From JBPYFK01 sp051984675 (lineage in GTDB: Bacteria > Actinomycetota > Actinomycetes > Mycobacteriales > Pseudonocardiaceae), in the NCBI GenBank assembly GCA_051984675.1, contig JBPYFK010000126.1:1-64000 (forward strand): DNA of 64,000 nt. The letters run 5' to 3'. This document shows positions 47,915 through 56,709 of the stretch, in pieces (position 1 is the first letter of the stretch; every line of letters starts with the position of its first letter). Position numbers and translations under genes: made by a program. The notes below the pieces were generated by a model. The model was given only the letters and a program-made list of their open reading frames with translations. It was not told the DNA's origin and made no database searches.

Positions 47915-49813
47915 TTACGTGGGAGTGCTGTGCGGTGAGCTGAGGGTGGCGGGAACGTTGCGGGCCTCGCCGTGGCGTGGGTTGGGTTTGCCGGCGATGG
48001 TGACCCAGAGGCTGGGATCGAAGTGGTCCTGGGGAATTTGGGCGACCATGTAGCGGACGCTGCGTTCGACTTTGACGCGCCAGCGGCGGGCGGCTTCGTT
48101 GCCGTCGCCGCTGCGGATCGCCTCGTAGATACCGATGTCCTCGCGGGCGATGAGGTCCACCGCTTCGGCCCAGTCCAGTTGCAGGATCGAGTTGAACATG
48201 CGCAGGCGCATGGTGAGGCGATCGAAGATGAGTCCCGCTTGTGGCAGCTGCACCGTTCGTGCGATCGCGTCCTGGAACCGGAGGTCGGCTTCGCCGATCC
48301 GGGCGCGGTCACCGTGCCGGGCGACCACCCGGACCTCGGCCAAGGCGGTGCTGACTGGGCGCAGGGAGGAGCGGGGAAGTGTGGCGATGCGGCGCATCAG
48401 CAAGCCACCCAAGGACGCACGCACCGCGTACAGATCGATGATGTTGGTGGCACTGACGTACGGGACGGCGGCTCCGCGGTTGGGGAGCAGTTCGAGCATT
48501 CCTTCCTCCGCGAGCACGCGCAGGGCCTCGCGCACGGGCCCGCGGGAGACGCCGAGTCGGGTCGCCAGGGGTGCTTCCTTGACGCGTTCGCCGGGCTTGA
48601 ACTGCCCGCTGGCGAGCGCTTCGCGGACGAGTTGGGCCACCCGGTCGGCGATTCGGGGTGAGCCTGGCGGGGCGCCCGGCACATCGTTGTGCGACTCGTG
48701 CTCGTCGGCGCCGGCTCGTTGGGCATAAGCGCCATCGGCTCCATGTGAGTCGTTAATAAGCCCTTGATAGTCGCGGTCGCCGCTCCACAGCGCTCGCGGG
48801 CTCTTGGTCCACGAGAACGACGGGGACGGTGGGGTCCACGCGTTGCACCAGGCCCGAAGGTCGTCTCGGAGCGCAGCCAGTGACGCTGCGAATCCGAGGA
48901 CGTTCTCGCTGGGTAACGGGTTGCGCGCCAGGAGGACGTCGATTTCGTCGATCCACGACCCTTGTGGCGCAACGGCGTGCCGGTGAAACCGCGGGTGCGT
49001 CTCCAGCCAGGTTTCCAGGATGTCTTGAGCTCCGGGGCTCAGACCATCGACGAGCAAGTGAACGGCCAGCTTCGCCGGCACGCTGCGGTCGAGGTGTTCC
49101 AGGAAAGCACGCAGTGACGACGGGGCGCTGTCCGCCGACGCGCCGTGCGGGTGCGTAGTGGTGGCACCCTTGACCAGCGCGAACGCGTTCGCGACCGCGA
49201 ACAGCTCTCGCGCTTCGGCGGACTTCCGGGGTTTGGTCGGCGTGGTGACCGCGCGTTCCTTGAGAACCACCGCGTGGTCGTCGGCCGCGACGGCCAGTAC
49301 CCGCATGGGTGGGGAGAGGAACAGACCGACCACGTCGCGGATCTGGATCGGGGGCAGCACGCGGGCCGCGTCCGGGCACAGCGTCGACTGCCCCGGCCTC
49401 GATTGGATGCGGTAGGTGCGCCAGATGCGGCTCACCTTCGTCTGGCTGAGCCCGACCGCTTCGGCCATGGCGCGCGTCGACCAGCGACGCCCGTCGGGCG
49501 GCGGCGCGAGGGTGCGCACAAGGACCTGCGCGATGGCGCCGTCGTTGACGGCCGGGGGGCGTCCGGGTCGCGGACGCTCGCTGAGGCCGTCCAGGCGTTC
49601 GGTGACGAACCGGGACCGCCACGTGCGGACGGTGTCCAGGGAGATGCCGAGCCGCCTGGCCACGGCCGTGTTGGTGGCTTCCTGCTCGCACGCCAGCACG
49701 ATCCGGGCGCGCAACGCCTGCGCTTGCGAGCGGTTGCGGCTGCGTGTCCAGCTCACCAGCGTGGCGCGTTCACTGTCGGTGAGGACCACTGCGTTGCGTG
49801 GGCGCCCGGCCAT
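47915..49813 (-). CDS. IS630-type transposase - GntR/FCD fusion regulator, 632 aa
   Basis: One uninterrupted frame holds two gene families. Residues 8-75 are the IS630 N-terminal HTH (LRARIVLACEQEATNTAVAR, RLGISLDTVRTWRSRFVTE) and 76-137 its second HTH with GLSERPRPGRPP and WSTRAMAEAVGLSQTKVSRI. Residues 155-345 follow the IS630 DDE fold segment by segment: IRDVVGLFLSPP, VHLLVDGLSPG, THPRFHRHAVAPQGSWIDEI, LRAWCNAWTPPSPSFSWTKS. Catalytic positions are altered: D178 and D256 may survive, the final Glu appears as D292, and the RHGT and DNYGTH motifs are lost. Residues 382-625 are a complete GntR regulator: HTH with ERVKEAPLATRLGVSRGPVREALR, then FCD helices with DLYAVRASLGG and the FQDAI/EDIGIYEAIRSGD region. 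I infer a domesticated transposase acting as DNA-binding regulator. A start inside the frame for a separate GntR is possible but no ribosome site was found. Confidence 0.85.
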   Translation of the reverse strand: MAGRPRNAVVLTDSERATLVSWTRSRNRSQAQALRARIVLACEQEATNTAVARRLGISLDTVRTWRSRFVTERLDGLSERPRPGRPPAVNDGAIAQVLVRTLAPPPDGRRWSTRAMAEAVGLSQTKVSRIWRTYRIQSRPGQSTLCPDAARVLPPIQIRDVVGLFLSPPMRVLAVAADDHAVVLKERAVTTPTKPRKSAEARELFAVANAFALVKGATTTHPHGASADSAPSSLRAFLEHLDRSVPAKLAVHLLVDGLSPGAQDILETWLETHPRFHRHAVAPQGSWIDEIDVLLARNPLPSENVLGFAASLAALRDDLRAWCNAWTPPSPSFSWTKSPRALWSGDRDYQGLINDSHGADGAYAQRAGADEHESHNDVPGAPPGSPRIADRVAQLVREALASGQFKPGERVKEAPLATRLGVSRGPVREALRVLAEEGMLELLPNRGAAVPYVSATNIIDLYAVRASLGGLLMRRIATLPRSSLRPVSTALAEVRVVARHGDRARIGEADLRFQDAIARTVQLPQAGLIFDRLTMRLRMFNSILQLDWAEAVDLIAREDIGIYEAIRSGDGNEAARRWRVKVERSVRYMVAQIPQDHFDPSLWVTIAGKPNPRHGEARNVPATLSSPHSTPT

Positions 49814-49878
49814 GGTGCGAACAGTAGGTAGATTTTCGACTCAGCACAACCCTGGGCCCTGGTAGAGCTACATGGGCA

Positions 49879-49888
49879 TTGTCGACAA
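49879..49888. promoter_or_regulatory. TTGTCGACAA palindrome, candidate GntR operator
   Basis: A perfect 10-bp palindrome in the 271-bp gap between the fusion regulator and the divergent MFS gene. TTGTnnACAA-type sites are common for FCD-class GntR proteins. It lies 66 bp before the regulator start. The remaining intergenic DNA shows no other strong repeat. Confidence 0.45.
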
Positions 49889-50084
49889 ACGGGCGGGTTC
49901 ACATACTTCGTCGCTATCGGTGGCCACGCCGCCGACGCCCACAAGGCACCGCGAGCTCGCAAACGACCACTACAGCCCCTTCCCTCGACAACTCCAGCGG
50001 CAGAGCGCCCATTGATACCGCCGGGACCTGACGTTCCCCACGGCCTCTACGGGTGATCGCGGTACCAAGTCCTCAGGAGCACCT

Positions 50085-51455
50085 ATGTCTGACAACGCGG
50101 TCGACGACGCACCCCTGTCTGGGTTTCACAAACGCTTGGCGCTGTACTCGTCCGGCGGCCCCTTCCTTGATGGCTACATTCTCAGCATCATCGGTATCGC
50201 GATGGTGCAGATCAGCCCCCAGCTGCACGTTTCGACGGTCTGGGAAGGGCTGCTCGGGGCCTCGGCACTGATCGGGATCTTCATCGGCGGCGGGATCGGC
50301 GGCTATCTCACCGACATCTTCGGCCGCCAAACCCTGTACACCATCGACCTGATCGCGATCATCGTCTGCTCGCTGCTGCAGTTCTTCGTCAGCGATGTCG
50401 CGATCTTGTTCCTGCTGCGCCTGGGCATCGGTATCGCCGTCGGGGCGGACTATCCCATCGCGACATCGCTGCTGGCCGAGTTCACCCCGCGCCGGTTCCG
50501 TGGCCCGCTGCTGGGCGGCCTGGTCGTGATGTGGTTCGTCGGCGCCACGGCCGCCTACTTCATCGGTGACGCGCTCATGGTGGTCGGCAATGACGCCTGG
50601 CGGTGGATGCTGCTCAGCCCGGCGATCCCCGCGACCATCATCGTCCTGCTGCGCCTGGGCACCCCCGAATCGCCGCGGTGGCTGCTGACCAAAGGCCGGC
50701 GCGAGGAAGCCAACGCCGTGATGCGCAAGGTCTACGGCGCCGGCGCCAGCGTGGATGATCTGCCACCAGTTCAGGAGAGCGTGAAGTTCGGCGCGTTGCT
50801 GCGCGGCGGCTATCTGGGCCGCATCGCGTACGTGACGACGTTCTGGACCTGCTCGATCGTGCCGCTGTTCGCGATGCAGGCGTTCGGTCCGAAGATCCTC
50901 GCGGCGCTCAACGTCAGCAGCGAGACCGCCGACCTCAGCTCGGCGTTGATCAGCCTGCTGTTCCTCATCGGTTGCGTGCTGGCCCTGGTCGTCATCAACC
51001 GAACCGGCCGCAGGCGGCTGGTCATCTGGAGCTTCCTGATCTCCAGCGTGGGACTGCTCGTCGTCGGGTTCATGCCCAACGCGCCCATGGTGCTGCTGGC
51101 GGCAGCTTTCCTCGTGTACGCGCTGGGCATCGGTGGCACCCAGATCCTGCAATGGATCTATCCCAATGAGCTGTTCCCCACCGAGGTGCGTGGCACCGCC
51201 GTCGGCATCGCCTCGTCGCTGAGCCGTATCGGCGCGGCGGTCGGCACCTACCTCGTACCGCTGGCGCTCACCGGCCTCGGCGTGGGAGTGACCATGCTCA
51301 TCGGCGCCGCGGTCACCCTGCTCGGCGTCATCGTCTCAGTCCTGTGGGCACCGGAAACCACCAACCTCGCCCTGCACGAGGCCAGCGCCCTCGGGACAAC
51401 CGTCCGAACCACATCGCGCACAACCACACCCAACGCTGGCACGGTCCGCGGCTGA
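50085..51455 (+). CDS. MFS transporter (sugar-porter/metabolite symporter type)
   Basis: A 456-residue, 12-helix transporter starting at ATG 50085 with AGGAGCACCT upstream. The signature FIGGGIGGYLTDIFGRQTLY lies after helix 2, RLGIGIAVGADYPIATSLLA in helix 4-5, and TPRRFRGPLLGGL plus NELFPTEVRGTAVGIASSLS in the second half. It belongs with importers for aromatic or organic acids and amines. It is the first gene of a five-gene plus-strand cluster; the substrate is presumably what the downstream oxidase and lyase degrade. Confidence 0.93.
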   Translation: MSDNAVDDAPLSGFHKRLALYSSGGPFLDGYILSIIGIAMVQISPQLHVSTVWEGLLGASALIGIFIGGGIGGYLTDIFGRQTLYTIDLIAIIVCSLLQFFVSDVAILFLLRLGIGIAVGADYPIATSLLAEFTPRRFRGPLLGGLVVMWFVGATAAYFIGDALMVVGNDAWRWMLLSPAIPATIIVLLRLGTPESPRWLLTKGRREEANAVMRKVYGAGASVDDLPPVQESVKFGALLRGGYLGRIAYVTTFWTCSIVPLFAMQAFGPKILAALNVSSETADLSSALISLLFLIGCVLALVVINRTGRRRLVIWSFLISSVGLLVVGFMPNAPMVLLAAAFLVYALGIGGTQILQWIYPNELFPTEVRGTAVGIASSLSRIGAAVGTYLVPLALTGLGVGVTMLIGAAVTLLGVIVSVLWAPETTNLALHEASALGTTVRTTSRTTTPNAGTVRG

Positions 51456-51580
51456 ACCCGCCCAGGGCCAGGCTGGAGCCCCGACACATCGCGGGGCTCC
51501 AGCCGCCACGACAGCCGATGCGCGTCCTTGACGAGGGCTCGGCAGCAGCGACCGCAATGACTGTGAGGAAGGCTGGACCG

Positions 51581-52966
51581 ATGAAAGACGTGGTCATCGT
51601 GGGAGGCGGCATCGCCGGGCTCGCGGCGGCATGGCGGCTGCGGCACCGGGACGCGGTCTTGCTCGAGGCAGAAGGACGGGTCGGCGGGCGCATTCGCTCG
51701 GAACGCCGCGGACCGTACTGGCTCAACTGGGGCGGACACGTCTTCGCCGGCGGGAACTCGGCCACGGCCTGGCTGCTGGGCGACAGCGGCGTCGATTCGA
51801 TGCGGGTGCCGGGCTCGCTGGCCGGGTTGGCGATGAACGGCAAGCTCCTGTTGAAGGGCCGGGTGGAGACCTACCCGTTCCGCATCCCGATGTCGTGGTC
51901 GTCGCGGTTGGCGATGCTCAAGGCCGGGGCCAAGGTCGGCCTGGCCGTTGCCAAGTACGCGAGGGTCATCCGACCGCGGCCGGGCGAGGATGCGGGCGTG
52001 CGGCAGCAGCGGGTCTACGACTTCATGAACGACCGCAGCTTCGCCGAGTTCATCGGCGAGTTACCCGAAGATGCCGAGGCGCTGTTCAAACCCACTGTGA
52101 CCCGCTCCGCCGCGGACATCGACGAGATCTCGGCCGGAGCTGGTGTCGGCTACTTCAGCTTGGTGTGGAACATCGGCGGTGGCCTCTCACGGAACATCCT
52201 CGGCGGGCCGTCCACGCTCACCGAAGGCATCGCGGCCGCGCTGGCCGACCGGGTCGAGTTGCACTCGGCCGTCGAGGAGATCGTGCAGAAGAAGCGGTCG
52301 GTGGTCGTCCGCTACCGGCAGGACGGCGTCGAGAAGCAGGTCGAGGCGCGCTACGCGGTGCTGGCGACACCGGCGACCGTCAGCCATCGCATCGCGGCCG
52401 ATCTCGACCCCGAGGTCCGGGCGGCGCTGTCGAAGGTCATCTACGGCCCGTATGTGAGCGCGGCGTTTCTCACCAACGAGACCGAACGCCAGGTCTGGGA
52501 CGACGCGTACGCCGTCGCGACCCCGAAACGGTCGTTCAACATCGCGTTGAACATGTCCAACATCGTGCGTGCTCGTGAGGCGGGGCGCCAACCCGGCAGC
52601 AGCCTCATGACCTTCTCGCCGGGCAGCCTCGCTCGCAAGCTGCTGGAGGTCGACGACGACGAGGTCCTCCGCACCTATCTCGCCGACCTCGATCAGGTCC
52701 TGCCGGGATTCTCCGAGAAGGTCGTCGAGTCGGAGGTGCAACGCTGGCCCACGGGTGCGCCGTATTGCTTCCCGGGCCGCGGCAAGCTGCAACAGGCACT
52801 TACCCGCGGCGGCGGCCGGGTGTTCCTGGCCGGTGACTACCTGGGCACGCTCTACTCCGAAACGGCGATTCACACCGGACTCTCCGCCGCGCAGGAGGTT
52901 CAGAGCCTGCTGGCCACCGAACGGCAGAGCCCCCAGATCATCTCCCAGGTCCGCACCGCCAACTAG
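51581..52966 (+). CDS. FAD-dependent amine oxidase / protoporphyrinogen-oxidase-like enzyme
   Basis: A 461-residue flavoprotein, ATG 51581 with GAGGAAGG upstream. The FAD motif VVIVGGGIAGLAAAWRL starts at residue 4, followed by LLEAEGRVGGRIRSERRG. The C-terminal FAD contact is VFLAGDYLGTLYSETAIHTGLSAAQEV. These signatures fit the flavin amine oxidase family, including monoamine oxidases and HemG-like enzymes. In the context of an aldehyde dehydrogenase and a lyase, amine oxidation is the better guess. It follows the MFS gene by 125 bp. Confidence 0.88.
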   Translation: MKDVVIVGGGIAGLAAAWRLRHRDAVLLEAEGRVGGRIRSERRGPYWLNWGGHVFAGGNSATAWLLGDSGVDSMRVPGSLAGLAMNGKLLLKGRVETYPFRIPMSWSSRLAMLKAGAKVGLAVAKYARVIRPRPGEDAGVRQQRVYDFMNDRSFAEFIGELPEDAEALFKPTVTRSAADIDEISAGAGVGYFSLVWNIGGGLSRNILGGPSTLTEGIAAALADRVELHSAVEEIVQKKRSVVVRYRQDGVEKQVEARYAVLATPATVSHRIAADLDPEVRAALSKVIYGPYVSAAFLTNETERQVWDDAYAVATPKRSFNIALNMSNIVRAREAGRQPGSSLMTFSPGSLARKLLEVDDDEVLRTYLADLDQVLPGFSEKVVESEVQRWPTGAPYCFPGRGKLQQALTRGGGRVFLAGDYLGTLYSETAIHTGLSAAQEVQSLLATERQSPQIISQVRTAN

Positions 52967-53060
52967 ACCGCGACCGGACTCGAAAGTTCCCGAGTTGCCA
53001 GCCAGCCTTCACGGCAGCTGGCCGATCCACGCCACAACCCTGAGCAAGGAGATTTCTGCA

Positions 53061-53963
53061 ATGTCGACGCAACTCAGCGGTGTCCTCACCGCGCTGGCCA
53101 CCCCGTTCACCGCAGACGAGCGGATCGACGTCAACAACCTGCGTCGTCTGGTCGACCGCAGTATCGACGGTGGAGTCGACGGCGTCGTCGCCTGCGGCTC
53201 GACCGGTGAGTTCGCCGCTATGAGCGGCGAGGAACGGCGGATGGTCGTGGAAACCGTGATCGACCAGGCCGCCGGCCGGGTGCCGGTCATCGCGCAGACC
53301 GGTGCGGTCAGCACCGTGGAAGCCATCGAGTTGTCCCGCCACGCGCAGGACGCCGGCGCCTCGGTGCTGATGCTGGTCACCCCGTACTACGAGCCGCTGA
53401 CCCTCGACGAGACGTTGCGCTACCTGCGCACGGTCGCGGGCAAGGTCGACATTCCGCTCATGCTCTACAACCTCCCGGGTGCCACCGGTGTCAACCTCTC
53501 ACCTTCCCTCGTCGGGCAGCTGGCCCGCGAGGTCGACAACATCCAGTACATCAAGGACACCAGCGCCGACATGTCGCAGGTCGGAAAACTGATCCACCAC
53601 CACGGCGACGTCATCTCCACCTTCGTCGGATGGGACAGCCTGCTGCTGACCTCGCTGGCCGAGGGCGCTGCCGGGGTCATGGCCGGCACCGCGAACGTGA
53701 TGCCGGCCGAGCTTGTCTCCATCCACCGGGCGGTGCGCGCCGGTGAACTCGAACGCGCACGCACCGAATGGAACCTGATCTACCCGCTCATGGACGCGAT
53801 GATGTCCGCCCCCTTCATCCCCGCGGTCAAGACGGCCCTGAACGCGGTCGGCTTCCCCGCCGGAAGCCCCCGCCAGCCCCTCCTCGACCTCGATGCGGCC
53901 ACGGCCAAGACGATCTCGTCCCTGGCCGTCACGCTGCGGCCACAGGTAACGACGCTGCGGTAA
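53061..53963 (+). CDS. DapA-family (dihydrodipicolinate synthase-like) lyase
   Basis: A 300-residue class I aldolase-type TIM barrel. The motif GSTGEF is at 46-51, the Tyr of the proton relay is Y136 in LMLYNLPG and the Schiff-base Lys is K165 in YIKDTSAD. ATG 53061 has AAGGAG upstream. The family includes DHDPS, N-acetylneuraminate lyase, KDG aldolase and hydratase-aldolases. Its place between a flavin oxidase and an aldehyde dehydrogenase suggests a catabolic aldolase or deaminase rather than lysine synthesis. Confidence 0.94.
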   Translation: MSTQLSGVLTALATPFTADERIDVNNLRRLVDRSIDGGVDGVVACGSTGEFAAMSGEERRMVVETVIDQAAGRVPVIAQTGAVSTVEAIELSRHAQDAGASVLMLVTPYYEPLTLDETLRYLRTVAGKVDIPLMLYNLPGATGVNLSPSLVGQLAREVDNIQYIKDTSADMSQVGKLIHHHGDVISTFVGWDSLLLTSLAEGAAGVMAGTANVMPAELVSIHRAVRAGELERARTEWNLIYPLMDAMMSAPFIPAVKTALNAVGFPAGSPRQPLLDLDAATAKTISSLAVTLRPQVTTLR

Positions 53964-54005
53964 CAACTGCCAAATCCTGCGACATATCAACGGAGGTAGT
54001 GCTTC

Positions 54006-55517
54006 ATGACCATGTCATCCGACCGCACCACGGCCACGGTTCGCCGGGCGGCGGGCGCGCCGCCACTGGTCACCGCGACCGATTTCCCCCCGGCCCAGCA
54101 CTTCATCAACGGAGGATTCGTCGACGCATCGTCGGTCCGCGGTATCGACGTGGTCGACCCGTGCTCGGAGGACATCCTCATCCAGGTCCCGGAAGGTACC
54201 GCCGAGGACGTCGACCGCGCGGTCGCGGCCGCGGTGGCGGCCAAGGAGCACTGGGCACGGATCGTGCCGAAGGAACGTTCGGAGTTGTTGCACGCGATCG
54301 CGGACCGACTGGCCGAGAACGCCGAACCGCTCGTCAAACTGGAGTCGGCGAATACCGGCAAGCCGTTCCCGGTCGCGCGGGACGACATCGCCGGCACGAT
54401 CGACACCTTCCGCTTCATGGCCGGCGCGGTGCGTGGGACCACCTCCATGGCCGCCGGTGAGTACGTCGAGAACCACCGATCCGTCATCCACCGTGAACCC
54501 ATCGGCGTGATCGGTGTGGTGACCCCGTGGAACTACCCGCTCATGATGGCCGCCTGGAAGATCGCACCCATTCTCGCGGCCGGCAACACTCTGGTCATCA
54601 AACCGTCCGAGCAGACCCCGCTGACCACGCTGAAGTTCGTCGAACTCGTCGCCGACCTGCTCCCTGCCGGCGTGGTGAACGTGGTCACCGGGTTCGGCGC
54701 GATCGTCGGTGCGCGCCTTGCCGAACATCCCGATGTGGACATGATCGCGTTGACGGGCTCGGTCAACAGCGGTCGCGCCGTGGCCCGAGGCGCCGCGGAC
54801 AGCCTCAAGCGTGTGCACCTGGAGCTCGGTGGCAAAGCCCCCGTCGTGGTCTTCCCGGACGCCGACCTCGCAACCGCGGCATCGACGTTGCGCGTGGCCG
54901 GTTACTGGAACTCCGGGCAGGAATGCGGAGCCGCATGCCGGGTGCTCGTGCACGAATCGGTCGCCGACGAGTTCGTCAAGAACCTGGTCGACGAAGTCGG
55001 TGCCCTGATTGTCGGAGAGCCGGGCGCCAGCGAGGATGTCGAGATCGGCCCGCTGGTCTCGAAAGCGCATTTCAACCGCGTGGTGGGATATGTGGACCGC
55101 GCCCAGAACGAGGGCGCCCGAGCGGCCGTGGGCGGCGGCGCGCTTGACGGGCCGGGCTACTTCGTGGCGCCGACCGTGCTGGTTGACGTCCCTGAGGGAG
55201 CGGAGATCACGCGGGAGGAGGTCTTCGGCCCCGTCGTCACCGTCGAAACCTTCCGCGACGAGGACGAAGCGGTACGCCGAGCCAACGCCGTCCCCTACGG
55301 TCTGTCAGCGTCAGTGTGGACGGAAAACGCGCGGCGCTCCCACACCGTTGCGGCACGCCTGGATTTCGGCACCGTGTGGGTGAACTCGCATCTGGTACTT
55401 GCCAACGAAGTCCCGTGGGGCGGCTTCAAGGGATCCGGCTACGGCCGAGACCTGTCGATCTACGCGCTCGACGACTACTCCCGCACCAAGCACGTCATGC
55501 ACAACCACGGGGATTAA
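54006..55517 (+). CDS. NAD(P)-dependent aldehyde dehydrogenase (aminobutyraldehyde-dehydrogenase-like)
   Basis: A 503-residue ALDH. The catalytic Cys lies in NSGQECGAAC, the general base Glu in LELGGKAP, and the nucleotide site in TPWNYPLMMAAWKIAPILAA. The N-terminal and middle regions (VENHRSVIHREPIGVIGVVT) resemble gamma-aminobutyraldehyde dehydrogenases of the PatD type. It would oxidise the aldehyde released by the lyase or amine oxidase. ATG 54006 has GGAGG upstream. It follows the DapA-family gene by 42 bp. Confidence 0.95.
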   Translation: MTMSSDRTTATVRRAAGAPPLVTATDFPPAQHFINGGFVDASSVRGIDVVDPCSEDILIQVPEGTAEDVDRAVAAAVAAKEHWARIVPKERSELLHAIADRLAENAEPLVKLESANTGKPFPVARDDIAGTIDTFRFMAGAVRGTTSMAAGEYVENHRSVIHREPIGVIGVVTPWNYPLMMAAWKIAPILAAGNTLVIKPSEQTPLTTLKFVELVADLLPAGVVNVVTGFGAIVGARLAEHPDVDMIALTGSVNSGRAVARGAADSLKRVHLELGGKAPVVVFPDADLATAASTLRVAGYWNSGQECGAACRVLVHESVADEFVKNLVDEVGALIVGEPGASEDVEIGPLVSKAHFNRVVGYVDRAQNEGARAAVGGGALDGPGYFVAPTVLVDVPEGAEITREEVFGPVVTVETFRDEDEAVRRANAVPYGLSASVWTENARRSHTVAARLDFGTVWVNSHLVLANEVPWGGFKGSGYGRDLSIYALDDYSRTKHVMHNHGD

Positions 55518-55637
55518 TCGCCACCATGCTCGCTGCCGGGGCCATCGGCGTGCTGTCCAAGGGGAACGCGTCGAGCTCCGGCGCCGAGGTCGGCTGCCAG
55601 GGCGAAAGTCGATCTTCGGCCCCGGAAAGGACGAATC

Positions 55638-56666
55638 TTGGCCACTGAAGCCGAACCGAGCCACGACCTCGTCGCCCGCGACGAGGTCGTGACACTCTGC
55701 CTGGCCGCCCTCAACGAAGCGGGCGCCAGCCGGCGAGTCGCCGAACTGCTCACCGACGCGGCGCTCTTCGCGGAGGACCGTGGAAAGAGCGCACTCGGCG
55801 TGGCGCATCTGCTCGATCACGTCGATGCCATCCATGACGGGCGCCTCGATGGCCGTGCCCTTCCCCGGGTCAGCCAGCCCTGCTCCGCCATCATCACCTC
55901 CGACGCGTGCGGTGGCATCGCGCACACGGGATTCGACGAGGGCTTCGCCCGTCTCGTGGAGTCCGCGGGCCAGCACGGCGTAGCCGTGTTCGCGCAGCAC
56001 GGATCCTTCACTTGCGGACAGCTCGGCTGGTTCACCGAAAGGCTGGCCGGCGCCGGGCTCGTCGCCCTCGCCACCGCCGTCTCGCCAGCTCTGCTCGCCA
56101 CTGCGGCGGGAGGCCGCCGGGTATTCGGCACCAATCCCATGGCGTACTCGGTGCCCCGCGCCGAGCACCCGCCGTTCACGGTGGACCAAGCCTCGAGCAG
56201 CACCTCTTTCGTCTCCGTGCGCGATGCCGCGGCGCGGGGCGCACTCCTTCCTGAGGGGTGGGCCGTGGACGGAGACGGCTGTCCGACGACGGACCCCGAG
56301 GCCGCCCTCGCCGGCGCCCTCCTGCCCTTCGGCGGGTACAAGGGAGCGAACATCGCACTGCTAGTGGAGCTTCTGTCCTCGATGGCCGGTGGCCGCTGGT
56401 CGATGGACGCACCCCCGTGGAACTCCGGTTCGCGGCATCCCTCCGTTGGAATGTTCGTCCTCGCCGTTGAGCACAGCGCTCTTGCGCCCGGCTACCCCGC
56501 ACGCGTCGAGAAGCACCTCCAACACCTGGCCAGCTCTGGCGTTCGCCTGTCCGGCAGCACGCGCACCCAGCCACCAGCCCCTCCTGACGGCTGCCTGGCG
56601 TTGCGCTCAGACGTACTCGCCGACCTTCGCCGCCAGGCAGGATGCTCCGCGCCGCAGCCGCATTAG
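55638..56666 (+). CDS. Ldh_2 (malate/L-lactate dehydrogenase) family oxidoreductase
   Basis: A 342-residue protein starting at TTG 55638, with GGAAAGGACGAATC before it. The family markers are visible: ELLTDAALFAEDRGKSALGV, GGIAHTGFDEGFARLVESAG, RRVFGTNPMAYSVPR and LPFGGYKGANIALLVELLSS. Members reduce or oxidise 2-hydroxy/2-oxo acids, ureidoglycolate or cyclic imines such as delta-1-pyrroline-2-carboxylate with NAD(P)H. With an amine oxidase in the cluster, an imine or keto-acid substrate is likely. It ends the plus-strand gene group. Confidence 0.92.
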   Translation: MATEAEPSHDLVARDEVVTLCLAALNEAGASRRVAELLTDAALFAEDRGKSALGVAHLLDHVDAIHDGRLDGRALPRVSQPCSAIITSDACGGIAHTGFDEGFARLVESAGQHGVAVFAQHGSFTCGQLGWFTERLAGAGLVALATAVSPALLATAAGGRRVFGTNPMAYSVPRAEHPPFTVDQASSSTSFVSVRDAAARGALLPEGWAVDGDGCPTTDPEAALAGALLPFGGYKGANIALLVELLSSMAGGRWSMDAPPWNSGSRHPSVGMFVLAVEHSALAPGYPARVEKHLQHLASSGVRLSGSTRTQPPAPPDGCLALRSDVLADLRRQAGCSAPQPH

Positions 56667-56709
56667 CCGTCCGTTCCCCTTCGCATACGCCGTCGGCCCG
56701 CGTCAGCGG

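Noticed and set aside
47915..49813. Active IS630 insertion sequence
   Set aside because: No terminal inverted repeats or TA target duplication are visible at the borders, the catalytic motifs are degraded, and the frame continues into a GntR regulator.
51344..51580. Upstream extension of the flavin oxidase
   Set aside because: The extra 79 residues overlap the end of the MFS gene and then an Arg/Pro-rich region; the FAD motif begins right after ATG 51581.
53061..53963. Assignment of the DapA-family gene to lysine biosynthesis
   Set aside because: It stands in a catabolic group with an amine oxidase and aldehyde dehydrogenase and not near dapB or lysine genes; family membership alone does not give the reaction.
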